Positions 1 through 11,699 of a DNA stretch of 64,000 nucleotides are shown piece by piece. Each line of letters opens with the position of its first letter. Position 1 is the stretch's first letter. The DNA comes from Valencia hispanica (taxonomy: Eukaryota; Chordata; Actinopteri; Cyprinodontiformes; Valenciidae), in the NCBI GenBank assembly GCA_963556495.2, contig OY747712.1, positions 23,694,735-23,758,734 of the forward strand, read 5' to 3'. The notes beneath the pieces were generated by a model that saw only the letters and a list, made by a program, of their open reading frames with translations, searched no databases and had not been told where the DNA came from. The position numbers and the translations under genes were made by a program.

Positions 1-94
1 CTTCGTGATAATTAGTGGATTTTTAGTAAAAATCATCCTATGGTCTTTCTTTCAACTTTTGTTGAAAGAAAGGAATAATAATTCCTGATTAAGG

Positions 95-600
95 TTTGCC
101 TAGTCATGTAGCGGACACAGCAAACATGAGGAAGAGGGTTCTCTGGTCAGAAGAGGTCAAAACTTTTTGGCTTACATGCAAAACACTGTGTGTGGCACAC
201 AACTTACTTTCCTCTTCGTACCAAAGCGTACAGATCCTATCCATAGTAAAACTTGAAGGCAGCAGTATCATGGTGTGAGGATTATTCAGCAGTGACAGAG
301 AAGTGACACAGAGTTTATGGAAAGATGGATAGAGTATGATACAAGACAATCCTGGAAGGTAACTTGTTAGAGGCTGCAACAAACATGACATTAGGGTGGA
401 GGTTCACCTTCTGACATGACAACAGAACTAAAAAAGGAACACCTAAACAATTCATACACCTGTTAGATACAGAAAGGTGGAGAAGTACTTGGAAACAGCC
501 CTAAATTTAATTAATAATTAGTAGCAAAACCTGAAAATTGATGTTTGTAGAACCTCTCCATCCAATCTAACTGGGCTATTTTGCAAAGTTGAATTGATAA
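95..600 (+). mobile_element. Tc1/mariner-like transposon fossil (family A)
   Basis: Remnant of the DDE transposase half of a Tc1-like DNA transposon common in fish. Recognisable stretches are the ATGTAGCGGACACAGCAAACATG-type block near 106, the TTCTCTGGTCAGAAGAGG block near 139 (normally WSDE of the catalytic core), and CTCTCCATCCAATCTAACTG near 553 followed by TTTTGCAAAG, which encodes the tail of the transposase in better copies. Stops and indels break every frame. The same family recurs at about 15.06, 16.84, 40.24, 44.89 and 59.24 kb, which supports the call. No inverted ends remain visible. Non-functional. Confidence 0.7.
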
Positions 601-2325
601 ACTATTTTAGTCTATAAAAGTGCAAATGCGCACCAAACTTTTAGATTTACATTCCTTAAAATATAAAAAAGAAAACCATCTATTTCATGTTCCTGCACTA
701 GTTTATGTTGCTCTATCATAAAAAGATTTCCCCAAAATACATGCAAGAAACTGAAACTGAATTGAAAAGGGTTAACGGTTACATAATTTTGCATTAATTA
801 AATTAATGTAGACTTTAAAATCACTTTGCTGCTACTACATTTATTTGTGAAATATTTACCTAATTGCAATGTTTTTCATGAAAAGAAAATAGATTGTATT
901 TAATAAAATTCTGGATGAGCCTGTTTATTGTTTTTGAATGCACACCACATATCTCAAATTCACCTTGCAGGCTTAAATCTGTGCTCTCTGTGCAGCACAC
1001 TGAGGCCAAAATGCTGCCCCACGTGGTATTCTGTAAACAAAGTGAGTTTTCGTTCATCTTGCTATTTAATGGATGAACTGCTGGAATAAATCTCCTCAAC
1101 CCATACAGTCAAAATCCTGGATGCTGCATGTCTGACAAAGCTGCTGCAGCTTGTCCAATTTGAATGGTCCAAACCTACTGAATGGAATGTTTCCAGAAGA
1201 TATCTGCTTTAAAACTGTAGCTGTTTGGATGCATTTCAGGCTATTTTTATTGATGGACATCGAATAAAGCCTGTGATTAACATTATTTTGTACAGAAGAA
1301 AAGACAGTAGGTTTAACTATTTACTAAAAACAACATATTGTTGCTTAAGGGATACGCTACCATAAAGGCCATCTAATTCATTAAACAGTGGTTAAATGAA
1401 TAAATTAAAGTGATTACAGCACGGTTTTTTCACGGCATATTTTCAGAAGTAAATTAGAAAACAGCTGGAGGCGAGTAAAACGCCAAATTTTTTTCCACAA
1501 TGGGGCCGTTCCATTTTAATCATTTGTGCTAAACTTTTGGGCAGAGATGTTTATCATATTCCCTTTAGCCTAAAAAAGCCTTCTGTTATGACTCAACAGA
1601 CCTGCAGTGCAGAGAAGCATATGTTGGCTGTTGCACCTGATGAAACAAGGTGCCTGTTGCCACCAGCTGGAGCAGAGCTGCAGTGCAACTTCCCCTGCAG
1701 GGAACACCTGGACCCACACAGACAGGTGCATTCACTCATACTATTGAGCATGTGCTTTTTATACAGTCACATACATCTTGCAGGGTCAGAGACTCATATT
1801 AATGAGAAAGGATGACCTCAATTTGTTTGAATTCTGCAGCATCTTGCGTTTTCTAAACAAAAACAAGTTTTTTTAATTAAGAGCAGTCTCCCCAAAGCCA
1901 TGACTGTGATGTGTTTAGCAACTCAGTGTGAAACTGATGAGCGTGGCGGCTTACCGATAACATTTCACATGAAGTCTGGCAGACTTTCGGCATGTGATTG
2001 CGAGGATGTTGAAAACGTTAGGGAGCACGACCTGCTGAGCGCCACAAGCAAATGTTCACACGGCTATTAGCAACGGAGAGGAGGAGGATTACTTTGAAGC
2101 ATTGATGGGAGGAGTACTGAGATGCTTTAACAGTAAATCAAGTTAAAAGTGAAAAAAAATTGAGTAATACTGTTCTAAATATTATCAGACCAAATCGTTT
2201 TTGTTATATGTTATATCATTTAAATTAGTGATCCTGCAAAAGTGTCTAAAATATTAACTATCGGTGGAAGCTTTACAAAAAGCAGAGCAAAAAGCAGAGC
2301 CTTTGTTTCTTGTAATTTTGATTAG
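601..2325. other. Unassigned sequence, no gene seen
   Basis: AT-rich unique DNA with no convincing open frame and no repeat I recognise. Two parts (about 1580-1830 and 1890-2110) are of higher complexity and less AT-rich than their surroundings and could be conserved non-coding sequence. Only a cross-species alignment would tell. Confidence 0.5.
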
Positions 2326-2329
2326 TATG

Positions 2330-2800
2330 GCTTACAGATAATGGAACCCCAAAATTCAGTGTGCACAAAATTAGAATATTGTGAAAAAGTTCCATGTTGG
2401 AAACGCATGGTGTTACACCCTAAACAGCTAATTTCCTTGAAACACCTGCATATGTTTCTTGAGTCTTTAGATGGTCTTTCACTCTTGGTCAGTAGAATAC
2501 ACAATCATGGGGAAGACTGCTGATCTTACAAATGTCCTGAAGACAGGCATTGACACCCTCCATAAGGAGGGTAAGACACAAAAGATAATTACTCTTCAAG
2601 CATGTTTATAGAAAATTGAGTAAAAGGGAAAAAATGTGGTATGAAAAAGGTGCACTAGCAACAAGTGTAACCGTAGCTTTGAGAAGATTGTTAAGCAAAA
2701 TCCATTCATCCATTCATTTGAAGGAGCTTCACAAGGAGTGGACTGAGGCTGGAGTCAGCACATCAACAGCCATAATCATCAATATTACAAGATATACAGC
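2330..2800 (+). mobile_element. Tc1/mariner-like transposon fossil (family B), 5' half
   Basis: Start of a second Tc1-like family. A left-end-like stretch (ACAAAATTAGAATATTGTG near 2365) is followed by the transposase start near 2508, where ATGGGGAAGACTGCTGATC encodes the typical MGKTAD opening. The helix-turn-helix region follows (CATTGACACCCTCCATAAGG near 2548), and then the KEW-TEAG stretch near 2735-2755. The copy loses similarity by about 2790, before the catalytic core. Frameshifts and stops are present. The minus-strand copy at 33.7-34.8 kb keeps the other half of the same family. Confidence 0.75.
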
Positions 2801-3108
2801 AAAGTCTTTAAATATTTTTACTTTATGTGTAATTAATATACATTATACATGATTTTCACTTTGAAATGAAGTAAACATTGAGAGCGGATGAAATGCAAAG
2901 TCCGGAGCAATTAAAAGGTGTAGAACAAAGTCTGTAGACTACATCTTCTTATAAAACCACTAATTTATTCCTATTTGCAAATCCCAACGAGCAAAAGAAA
3001 TACAGACATTTAGGTTCAAATCTCTAGCAGGCTTATCTTTGTAGGTTGTGAAAATATCACAAGGAGCTTTAATGCATTACATTTACTTGTCCTCTTTCTT
3101 ACTGGAAA
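2801..3108. other. Unassigned sequence
   Basis: AT-rich DNA with no gene and no recognised repeat. Confidence 0.5.
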
Positions 3109-4266
3109 TTCAATTTAATTCCGTTTATTTATATAGCGCCGATTCACAACAGATGTCATCTCAAGGCACTTAACAAGAAGTCATTTCAATACAAACATAC
3201 AAACATTCCAATTAGTTTAAAGTTTTAGTTAGTTTCCTATTTAAGGCATCCCAGCAGATCGCATCGAGTCATTGATTTGAGGTTGCGTCCCGTTGATGCA
3301 GACTTCCAACCACAGCAATCCCTCATACTGAGCAAGCATGTAGCGACAGTGGAGAGGAAAAACTCTCCTTTAACAGGAAGAAACCTCCAGCAGAACCAGG
3401 CTCAGTAGGAGCGGCCATCTGCCACGACCGTTTGGGGGTTTGAGAAGACAGAACAGAGACACAGAAATAACAGAGGACCTGATATAAGACAACTTTCTAT
3501 GTTAAAGAAAGTGAAAAGTTGATAACAGGAGACGGCGGATGTTCAGCCTCCGAGACCATCATCCCAGTCGACGCCCCCCATCCAAACGGCATTGTAGCTG
3601 AGCAGGATATCAGGCCAGGTGCTTCCATGGAGAGAAAAACACTAAGAGAAAACTGAGTTATCAGTCAAAATAACAGCATGTAATGCAATGTGAAAGTAGT
3701 AGAAAAGTGCAGATAAGTGGTCAGTTTGTCCTCCAACAGTCTAAGCCTACAGCAGCATAACTACAGAGATAGCTCAGGATGACCTAAGCCACTCTAACTA
3801 TAAGCTTTGTCAAAAGGGAAAGTTTTAAGTCTGGCCTTATGAGCAGACAGAGTGTCTGCCTTATGGACTAAAACTGGGAGCTGGTTCCACAGGAGAGGAG
3901 CCTGATAACTTACAGATCTGCCTCCCATTCTTCTTTTAGAAATCCTAGGAACAACAAGTAAACCTGCAGTCTGAGAGTGAAGTGCTCTGTTAGGAACATA
4001 TGGAACAATTAGATCTCTGATGTATGATGGAGCTTGATTATTAAGGGCTTTGTACGTAAGAAGAAGGATCTTAAATTCTATTCTGGATTTAACAGGGAGC
4101 CAGTGAAGGGAAGCTAAAGCAGGAAAAATGTGATCTCTCTTTTTAATATTCATGAGAACTCTTGCTGCAGCATTTTGGATCAACTGAAGGCTTTTAATTA
4201 CATTTTGTGGACTTCCTGAAAGTAAAGCATTACAGTAGTCCAGCCTTGAGGTAACAAATGCATGGA
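3109..4266 (-). mobile_element. L2-type LINE, 5'-truncated copy
   Basis: Non-LTR retrotransposon inserted in minus orientation. Its 3' end lies at about 3109 and shows the short ATTCAATTT/AATTCC-type tail repeat plus the TTTATTTATATAGCGCC and CATCTCAAGGCACTT motifs typical of fish L2-type 3' ends. About 680 bp of 3' untranslated region precede the end of the reverse transcriptase (stop near 3794). The copy breaks off near 4266, so only the last part of the protein is present, as expected from incomplete target-primed reverse transcription. The same 3' tail recurs at 49.26 kb (plus) and 63.42 kb (minus). The clade is assigned by eye. Confidence 0.85.
3794..4262 (-). pseudogene. L2-type LINE reverse transcriptase, C-terminal fragment
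   Basis: Minus-strand reading gives MHAFVTSRLDYCNALLSG (about 4262-4205), then LQLIQNAAARVL, HIFPALASLHWLPV, RIEFKILLLTYKALN, PSYIRDLIVPYVP and APLLWNQLPV, ending in a normal stop at 3794. This order is the thumb and C-terminal region found at the end of L2/CR1-group reverse transcriptases. The catalytic palm (YADD) and the endonuclease are missing because the insertion is 5'-truncated. The reading is open over about 150 residues, so the copy is moderately young, but it cannot be active. Function in the parent element was reverse transcription of its own RNA at the target nick. Confidence 0.85.
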
Positions 4267-4645
4267 TGAAAATAAAATAAAAATAAAAAGCTACTTCATT
4301 AATTGAATAGTTTCACTGACATTAATACGTTAATCACGTCTTAGAACAGCTATGCGCATGGACTTTCAGCATAAATGATTATTGATTTCACAATGAAAAG
4401 ACATTGGGCATCATTTTCTGTATTAAAAAGTTATTTTTTGCCCAGGGGGGTGTTCTCATCAAAATGGCAGCATGCCAGACCCTTACAATAGAGAGGAAAA
4501 CACTAACTTCCCTTCTGATGTGGAGAATCCCCTTTGTCATGGTATTCCCAGCAAAGCTCTATTCAAACTCCACCTGACTGTATGTTTTATTCATCGACTG
4601 AAAATAAGTAAGATAATAAATCTTTTTTTGGCACAATTTACACAA
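4267..4645. other. Unassigned sequence
   Basis: AT-rich DNA without a supported gene or known repeat. Confidence 0.5.
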
Positions 4646-4684
4646 CCCCCCCCCCCCCCCCACACACACACACACACACACACA
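4646..4684 (+). repeat. C run followed by (CA)n microsatellite
   Basis: Sixteen consecutive C (4646-4661) run directly into about twelve CA units. The strand purity makes it likely to vary in length between individuals. Confidence 0.97.
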
Positions 4685-6014
4685 TAAGAAATAATTTATA
4701 TTACAACAAAATGCAGTCAAAATTTAAAAATCTAGTTATGCTATAGCCAATAATATTACAAGATTCTTCTTGTCACTGGAAGCAAAGATCAATGGCCTGT
4801 AAAACAATAGCACTGGGAGCAAATACTTCAAGAGGCTCTGAATCAGAATCCCATTTGTTCAGGAAGTTGCAGAAAACCAGGAAGGACACTGCCCCTTGCT
4901 CTTCCTCTGCAGAAATACACCGGCTCCCCCTCACCAATGCTGCCCAATGAGGATCCTGTTTTCCTTATTTTAAGTTCCATATTTGTTGTTTCCAATAAGG
5001 AAAAGGGTAATTGGAAAGGTATTCTAATCTCCTTCTTACACATTTAGCCCAATCTGGCCACTGCTATGAATGAGGAACACGTTCCCTGAGAAGTTAAATG
5101 TTTAATTTCAATTTTAAAAATCATGAGGTCAAGTTAGAATAAATAATTAATTGCACATGAGATTATAGATATTCAGGATTCCATCTGGGGTAGTTAAAAA
5201 GGTTTGAGCAGTGCAATGATTCACTCAGCTATTACTAATGTCTGAATACATGTCACATTATGACAGTGACAATGATTATAAGTCACTTGACATTTGTAAA
5301 GAAAACTTTTTGTGAAAGTTAAGTTCTTCACCGTGAGGCTAAGACTCGTCACATGTACAGCATGTATTTTGCAGTGTCTGCTGTATTCGAATTGAACTGA
5401 AACAGTCCAAAATCAACAATAAGAAATGTATAAAAATGTATTTGCTATCTGTAAAAATATTAGAACCAAGAGAAAAATCTGGTTGCAATTGTCATCATGC
5501 ACTGGGTTAATGTGTTTGCTCTCTTTAATAAACAGATCCTCAGTGGTTAATATCCAGGGTTCACTGATCCTAAAATACATGATGTGTGCATATTTCAGTT
5601 TGGTTTAAAAAAAAGATTCAACAGAAATAAAAGTAATTGTTCTCTTTCAGTGTCGAAAATGAGCAAGTAAAAAAAAAAGGGAAAAAAGTGGTTTAAATTT
5701 TTTTCAGATTTTAAACAACTTAAAATCTATTTTCTTCCACTTTGAAACCAGATGTTCTCATCAAGGCTAGAGCTCTAAATTACAAACAGTCTGGAGTTGT
5801 CTGGTAAAATAAATTTAGACAGGGCAAAACGGGGCCTGTCCTCCATAGAAATTTCTGTGTTTATTTGTGGAAATCAGGGGCGTAGGATGACTTTTAACCA
5901 GAAGTGTGAGGAGTTATGTCCTAAAAAAGAGCCACATTTTTAAAAGAATCTCTCATTAACACTTGGTGTCTCAGTAGATTCACCTCTTTGGACATTTAAA
6001 AGTGAATGTGGATA
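4685..6014. other. Unassigned sequence
   Basis: No gene supported. About 4780-5050 is a less AT-rich, complex unique block. The remainder is AT-rich, with A runs near 5669 and no identifiable repeat. Confidence 0.5.
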
Positions 6015-6105
6015 CACACAAATCAGCCATAAGATTGAAACCACTGACAGAAGAAGGGATGTACTTTGGTCAAATCAAAACAATGGTCTGCTGGGAAACT
6101 CTGTC
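6015..6105 (+). mobile_element. Possible Tc1-like transposon end
   Basis: ACAAATCAGCCATAAGATTG followed by AAACCACTGACAG matches my memory of the terminal sequence of a widespread vertebrate Tc1-like transposon. Only about 40 bases are convincing and no transposase follows, so this is a weak call on an end fragment. Confidence 0.35.
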
Positions 6106-8087
6106 AACATTTTTTAAATAATCAAGTATACTTATCCCATGCTAGCTAGTTTAAACAGTTTCAATTCGTTTTGTGAAACACTTTGTGGTGTTTATCTCTA
6201 AAAGGCGTTACAGAAAAAAACTTTACTTTCCGGATAATGCATCCTTCACACCCCATCAGCCTGCTTGGAGCTATTGCATTAATCAGAACACCCATCCAAA
6301 GATTATTAGAACACAGAACTTTTTTTTCTATTTTGGGTGTTGTTTTTCATTTTTTTATTGGGGTGCTAAAGTGCTTACCATGAAGAATATCAACATGTTT
6401 TGACTGTTAAGCTCTTTATAAAGTCTTACAAGTATAGCAAGCTGCTTAATTAGTCAGGTTATCTGCTCAGGTAGCCAGTCTGAGGTCAGCGGCTTCACAG
6501 ACATGTTGCTCTTAGTTTGCCAACTGTAGTTTTAAAACAGTCTTACATTAATAGGAGTAATTGGTGGTGTTCTTTTAGTTTCCAACCTATGACTGTCCCT
6601 GTTTTTGTGATCAAAAATATTTCCAAAAGTGTCACAACCTTTTTTAGGCCACCTTACCTGCAGTGCGAACCAGATGTGGGAGGGGAAGCCCTTTGCTTCA
6701 TTATTCTAAGCTTCATACAGTTAAAGAAAACTAAAAAAGTCAGAAAGCAGTGAGTCTGAAATGTTTCCGAAATGCAGCATGAAAACAATTTGCTTCAGAA
6801 CCGCAGAAGGCAGCAGCATTATTTTTGTTTCTGATCACAATAAAAGGTTTGTAAGTTGCTTGTTAAGAGTCTAGAATGACAAATTGAAAAAATGTGTCCT
6901 ACATGAAATTTTTTTTTTACATATTAACATCTTTGCTTCTTGTCATCATTGCTTTATGTCTTCACTGACTATATTAATGTATGATCCTTCAGAGAACAGG
7001 ACCAAAATAAGACCAAACAGCGCAAACATAAAAATGACTAAAACATACAATTATTTTGGTTTAAAGTTAATTTTATGCTGTTCTTTACTATTCCATCTTT
7101 TTTTAAACCTGTTTGTAATGTAGTACTTTCACATCTAAATACTTACATTTCTGCAGGAAACACAGGAGCAACATACACCAATCTCACAGGTAATGAAACA
7201 GAAATGGGAAAGTACCATGTAATGTGGTATCTGTGTTCAATCTCCATCTCCCTCCTTGTTAAACGATAGTTGTGCCTCACTCCTGCTAAGCACAAGGGCT
7301 GGACTTCCAGCTGGAAATGTTCTATTGGGCTTTGGGCCCATTTCCTATAATCTTTGCTTATTAAAAGCAGCCCCCCTGCTTTATTCACATGATCTGTGCA
7401 ACAGAACACCATAAATCCTTGTAAAAGGCCTAATGTGTGAGAGAGAATGAGAGGGAGAAAGAACAAGGTAGAAAATATGGGAACAAGAAATGGGCAGGGG
7501 AATTATTCTTCATCAATATTATCATCTTGATTCATTATCTTACTAATTATTGGTTAGAGGATAAAACTTCATACTAAATCTCCCATGCAGGTCATTTTCT
7601 TCATTTGGGGACATTCTCCAAATAGCAAAATTAACATTAATAATAATTTGAAAACTGCTGCTCCAATCAGCAATCATGTAAGTTCTTGTTTCCTGATGTA
7701 TGGCTTTGATATTTGCCAGTGATGAATGCAAGCTACTTGTTTATAATCAGACTGTAGCATATTTAAGCTTTGGGGTCTCTTGTGTTTGTCTGACTGTGTA
7801 GTGAGGAATGGATTAGACCTTTTTAACTGGGAAAATATGCACTTTTAATTAATCATTTTGGGTATTTTGTTAATACTGACCCAGTAGCACAGAACAGATA
7901 CAAATAAATGCCACTGAGATTGTTTTTTATTCAAGATAGGTCCTATCTTGCTCAGTTTTATGCATAGTAAATTCAATGCAAATTAGTGCATTCATTTGAC
8001 CATGCTTAATAAGAATTTAGATCATTATTAGGGAAATCCGGTCTATTTTAAATGTGTGCCTGTTCATATTGCCCTTTCACCATTTGT
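6106..8087. other. Unassigned sequence with one possible microexon
   Basis: Mostly AT-rich unique DNA. The part 7265-7460 is of higher complexity and lies just downstream of the splice-like segment at 7157-7189, which is listed separately. Short open frames here have no recognisable domain. Confidence 0.45.
7157..7189 (+). other. Candidate 33-bp microexon (weak)
   Basis: A segment of 33 bp is preceded by TTACATTTCTGCAG (acceptor-like, with a T-rich stretch at 7086-7105 and a branch-like TACTTAC just upstream) and followed by GTAATG (donor-like). Its length is a multiple of three, so inclusion would keep frame, and all three frames are open: one reads ETQEQHTPISQ, another NTGATYTNLT. I recognise no protein in either. 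AG...GT pairs arise often by chance. RNA evidence is needed before it is believed. Confidence 0.2.
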
Positions 8088-9153
8088 ACCGTAATTTTTG
8101 GACTATTGAGCACACCTGAATATAAGCCACACCAGGGTTTGTACATATACATGTCGCACTTGAATATAAGCCTCAGGTTTTCATGTTGTAAGATGATATA
8201 TTAACACAGAAATATGGTATATGGAAGATTTGTTTTGGTTTAAATTATGTCCACCAGGTGGTAATGTTTTCATGCCTGTCTGTCTGTCTGTTTGTTTGTC
8301 TGTCTGTTAGCAACAAAACTCCAAAAGTTATGGGCAGATTTCAATGAAGTGTTCAGGAAATGTCCGCAATTGGACCAGGAATAACTGATTAAATTTTGGG
8401 GTTGATCCAATTTGAAGCGTGTTTTCACCCACCGACCAGCGGTGCTAACTTCCACTCCTCTCCCATTTCAGAGAGCTCACAAGCAACTCCCCTCGTACGG
8501 GAGCCCAGCTCTTCAATGGAAGAGTGCAGTGACAGCAGGAAAAAAATGTAACGAAAGTTAGAATTCAATAACAACATGGGGATGGGGGGAGGTGAGTGGC
8601 CCTGGTGGAGGTCTGCACTCTGAGTGCTTTTCAAGTTTAAGACATGCTGTTTTTTCACACTCTGCCTGAAAATTCGCAGTACAGCACCAACACAGCATCA
8701 ACACAGCATCAACACAACACCAACACGACAGGTTAGAAAATAAAACATACTTTAGGCTACCAGAAAAGTAATTGCTCACTATCTTCATCTTCCTCTTGCC
8801 CACCAAAGCCAACGCCTCACCATTGATACAGAGCTTAGCATGCAGTAGCTCTATTTCCTTTTTTAACCGCCAGCTCAATTGCCTTTAACTTTAAAGGTGC
8901 ATCATATGCATTTATTCATGTGCTCTTCATGATGGGGGTGTGTGCATGATGCACAGTTCAAAATCAAAACTAGTGTCTTCTTCAGTGCATAATCTTTCCT
9001 CACATGTCTGTCTCACTTTTTGTGCTTCCTGCTATACTGCCCCCCTGGAGGCCATTAGCCAGTAAAAATCTATAAATTAGCCGCATCGTTGAATGGGACG
9101 CAGGGTCCAAAGCATGTGAAAAAAGTAGAGGCTTACAGTCCAAAAATTTTGGT
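8088..9153. mobile_element. Non-autonomous DNA transposon with terminal inverted repeats
   Basis: The left end reads ACCGTAATTTTTGGACTA (8088-8105). The reverse complement of the right end (9130-9153) begins ACCAAAATTTTTGGACTG, so about 24 bp of inverted repeat enclose 1.07 kb. Inside the left end, TATAAGCCACACC and GAATATAAGCCTCAGG (8120-8180) and, near the right end, AATTAGCCGCATCG (9076-9089) belong to a fish repeat I recognise by its 'TATAAGCCGCA' theme. No transposase frame is present, so mobility would depend on enzymes supplied elsewhere. The middle (about 8255-9060) includes a TGTC microsatellite and another repeat. Confidence 0.65.
8272..8420 (+). repeat. (TGTC)n microsatellite plus attached interspersed repeat
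   Basis: CTGTCTGTCTGTCTGTTTG runs from 8276 to about 8306. It is followed by CAAAAGTTATGGGCAGATTT, GTTCAGGAAATGT and TTTGGGGTTGATCC, a spacing of motifs I recall from a common fish repeat. It sits inside the inverted-repeat element at 8088-9153 and is probably a later insertion. Confidence 0.5.
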
Positions 9154-9480
9154 ACCTTTGTAGTTTTTATTGTTTCATAATTGACTTTTTATTTTTACCA
9201 CCCAGCAGTGGGACATTTCGTACTTGATTCGACTACTAACAATTTAAGGTCATTTTTATACTCTTCTCATAATCTATAGTAAGGAAATGTGCTATGTGAG
9301 TCTAATAAAATATATTTATAAGTAAGAGGCTATTTAGAGTTATTCTTGTTTGATCAAGGAGTCTTGTGATACTTTATAAGAGTACTGGTAATTTTGCCCC
9401 TTTCACTATTTTGTACTTTTGACGTTTTGATCATGAGCTTTTGGGATACAAAGAAGTTGTTGTCTATGGCGGGATGCTTC
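9154..9480. other. Unassigned sequence
   Basis: AT-rich, with no gene or repeat identified. Confidence 0.5.
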
Positions 9481-9575
9481 AATGCTTCAATCAATCAATC
9501 AAACTTTATTTATAAAGCCCTTTTCATACAAAAAATGCAGTTCAAAGTGCTTTACAGAATAAAAATGACCCCACA
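9481..9575 (-). mobile_element. LINE 3' tail, minus orientation
   Basis: A short (AATC)n repeat at 9485-9500 is followed by AAACTTTATTTATAAAGCCC and AAAGTGCTTTACAGAAT. Read on the minus strand this is the 'GTAAAGCACTTTG...ATAAATAAAGTTTGATTGATTG' end of an L2/Rex1-type LINE. Only about 90 bp are present, without coding sequence. A related tail in plus orientation is at 17.85-17.94 kb. Confidence 0.65.
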
Positions 9576-10964
9576 TATGTCACCCCCCCTCCCCACCAAC
9601 TTCAGTATAGTTTCATTTTTATTTTCATGGTGCTGAATCAGAGGCTGTGGTAGACTATTCGTCATTTTGACCGACGGGGTCAAAACAAATCCTGTCATAA
9701 TCCATTTTTACCTATCTATTTTTAAAATGTTAACATAATCAATAGTAGTTTTTTATTCAGTTTAATTATTATTCAATCCAAACAAGCTGAACAGGGAATC
9801 CACATCATGCTATCACACATCAAGCCCTTTGAATCCAGGTAATATCTTTATCCACAGAGGCAAAAATCGCAAAAGTTCGCATGGACCAGAAATCCCCAAA
9901 GGTTATTGTCATGAAGCTTTGGACATTTGCCTGGGACTGATCATCACTCACTGATGGCTTTTCTTGGGGGGGTGGGGCGTTGATGACTTTCTAGAGACTG
10001 AATTAAAAGCCCCACTTTAGTCAAGACGTTGAAATCAGGGAACATTTCTGCAAATGAAGTGATCAGAAGTCAAACAGGCTCTCTGAACCAGCCGTTTGCT
10101 GACCCGCAAGTTATTGCTTCAGAGGGACGAAATCCCGGATCATGCATCGCTTTGGCGGAGGTGTTTAGCACACACACACCACGCTCAATCCAAAGAGAGA
10201 GAGATTAAAGAGAGATTATATTCAGATGCTCTCATGGGAATCTCTTTTTATAATTATTGATTTGTCTGAGCCTCTGCGTCAAGTGGTCAGGGGTGTGAAT
10301 ACTAATCTATCAAAATGACAAGCCTTCACTGTTCTAAAAAAACACCTGTCAAATACTGAAAATATTCAGTTAATGCGACCCTTGGCGCTGATGTTTTAAG
10401 AAAAAAAAAGCTTCTGCTGTGCTGTTCTTTTAAATAATTATCAGCAGTTAACTTTACTCTGCTTCTCAGCTCAGGAGCCCGGTGTCTCAAGGAGGAGGAC
10501 CTACTGTGGTCTGTGAGAAGAAATGTATGGAATGAAGCTGCATTTAGTGATTTGTTGATGTGGTTTGCTTTTTAGGGCCATCATAAAAATTAGCAAATTT
10601 GAATGCTAACTTATCTTAACAGGGCATTAAATATATCGATATAAACAATCTGTTGTTGAATTATATGGATATTTTTCAAAACCTCAAGATATTGTCCAGC
10701 ATTAGGTGGCAATGTTCCACCTTTACCACATCTAACAGATATCTTCGAGCTTATGGAACAATTGGTGAGATAAAATCCTTACTGGTTTCAAACATTGCTT
10801 GGTTCCGCTCTCCAAGCGACTGTGGCTAGTGAAACTAGGAGCAGCAGCGCAGCCAGTGTAGGTACCAGATCTGCTCAGGAGCCCTGCTCTTGCTGATAAC
10901 ATCACACTACGGCTACGCCATTCGGACAAACTACATTAAGCCCCCATTTTTAACCCTACCAAAC
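9576..10964. other. Unassigned sequence
   Basis: The part 9840-10330 is complex unique sequence and could be regulatory. The part 10620-10930 (ATTAAATATATCGATATAAAC onward, then a GC-richer block) has the look of an old transposon piece, but I cannot name it. The 65-codon minus-strand frame at 10732-10929 has no recognisable domain. Confidence 0.45.
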
Positions 10965-11290
10965 ACTATATGGTGAATCTTAAAAGAGACATAAATGTAA
11001 ATAACAGCTCCTGGGGGGATCATGAAGAAACCGTGACACATCTTTTCTGGTACTGCTCTTTCACACAGGGGCTTTGGAAAGAGTTTAGCAGGTTGTTATT
11101 AACCGTATTTTTGACAGATTTTCCCTTACAATGGAAAAATTTTGAATTCTGTTTTTTAGAATACCCAAAAAAGATGATAAATGTTTAACTATACATCAAA
11201 TCAATATAAGACTATCAAGAAAAAGGCTCTCAAAACAGATCATATATGTAACTTTTTGCATGTACAGTAATTATATAACACCCCTGGCTG
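10965..11290 (+). pseudogene. L1/Tx1-type LINE ORF2, C-terminal fragment
   Basis: Reading from about 10985 gives DHEETVTHLFWYCSFTQGLW, then LTDFPLQWKNFEFCFLE. This pattern (E-T-x-x-H-L-F-W-x-C followed by W-x-x-F) is the zinc-knuckle-like C-terminal region of L1/Tx1-group ORF2 proteins. A second stretch at about 11205-11260 (KKKALKTDHICNFLHV) resembles the region near the protein's end. Everything upstream (endonuclease, reverse transcriptase) is absent, so it is a short 5'-truncated fossil. It is not identical to the same domain of the large LINE at 22.9-32.8 kb. Confidence 0.6.
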
Positions 11291-11699
11291 TGTGTATCTT
11301 TTCTCTTCTGTAGACTTCTTTTGTCCATGTGTTTCATACTTGATATTTGTTCAATTGTTCTTTCAAAAAAAGTGGACACTACAACAACGTGCTATCCCCC
11401 AGCCAATCATGTAGTATAATGTCAGCGTCCATCCAATCATGTAATACGACGACATAGTTGGGCTATGAGTAATGGGGGGGGGGGGGGGGGGGGGTTGAGA
11501 TCATGATCTTTCAACAAATAAAGATGTATTGCTTTGAATTTGTAACTTATATTGTTTCTGTCATACTTTTCTTGGACAATGCTATATTATTAAAACTATA
11601 TCTGTGTTCACTGACTTTTAGGGGGGACAACCCCCCCAAGATCTCTGCCTGTCTTCCATCTGGGGCTTGTATAATGTTTTTTTGAGGATGGTGAGGTGA
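11291..11699. other. Probable LINE 3' region and unassigned sequence
   Basis: T-rich DNA to about 11370 may be the 3' untranslated part of the preceding LINE fossil. Two imperfect copies of CCAATCATGTAGTA (11402 and 11436) follow, then a G run and unassigned sequence. Confidence 0.4.
11474..11494 (+). repeat. Poly-G run (21 G)
   Basis: Twenty-one uninterrupted G. Such a run can form a G-quadruplex and is a common place for assembly length errors. Confidence 0.95.

Noticed and set aside
4843..5043. 66-codon minus-strand frame in a complex block
   Set aside because: Too short, with no domain and no splice signals supporting it as an exon.
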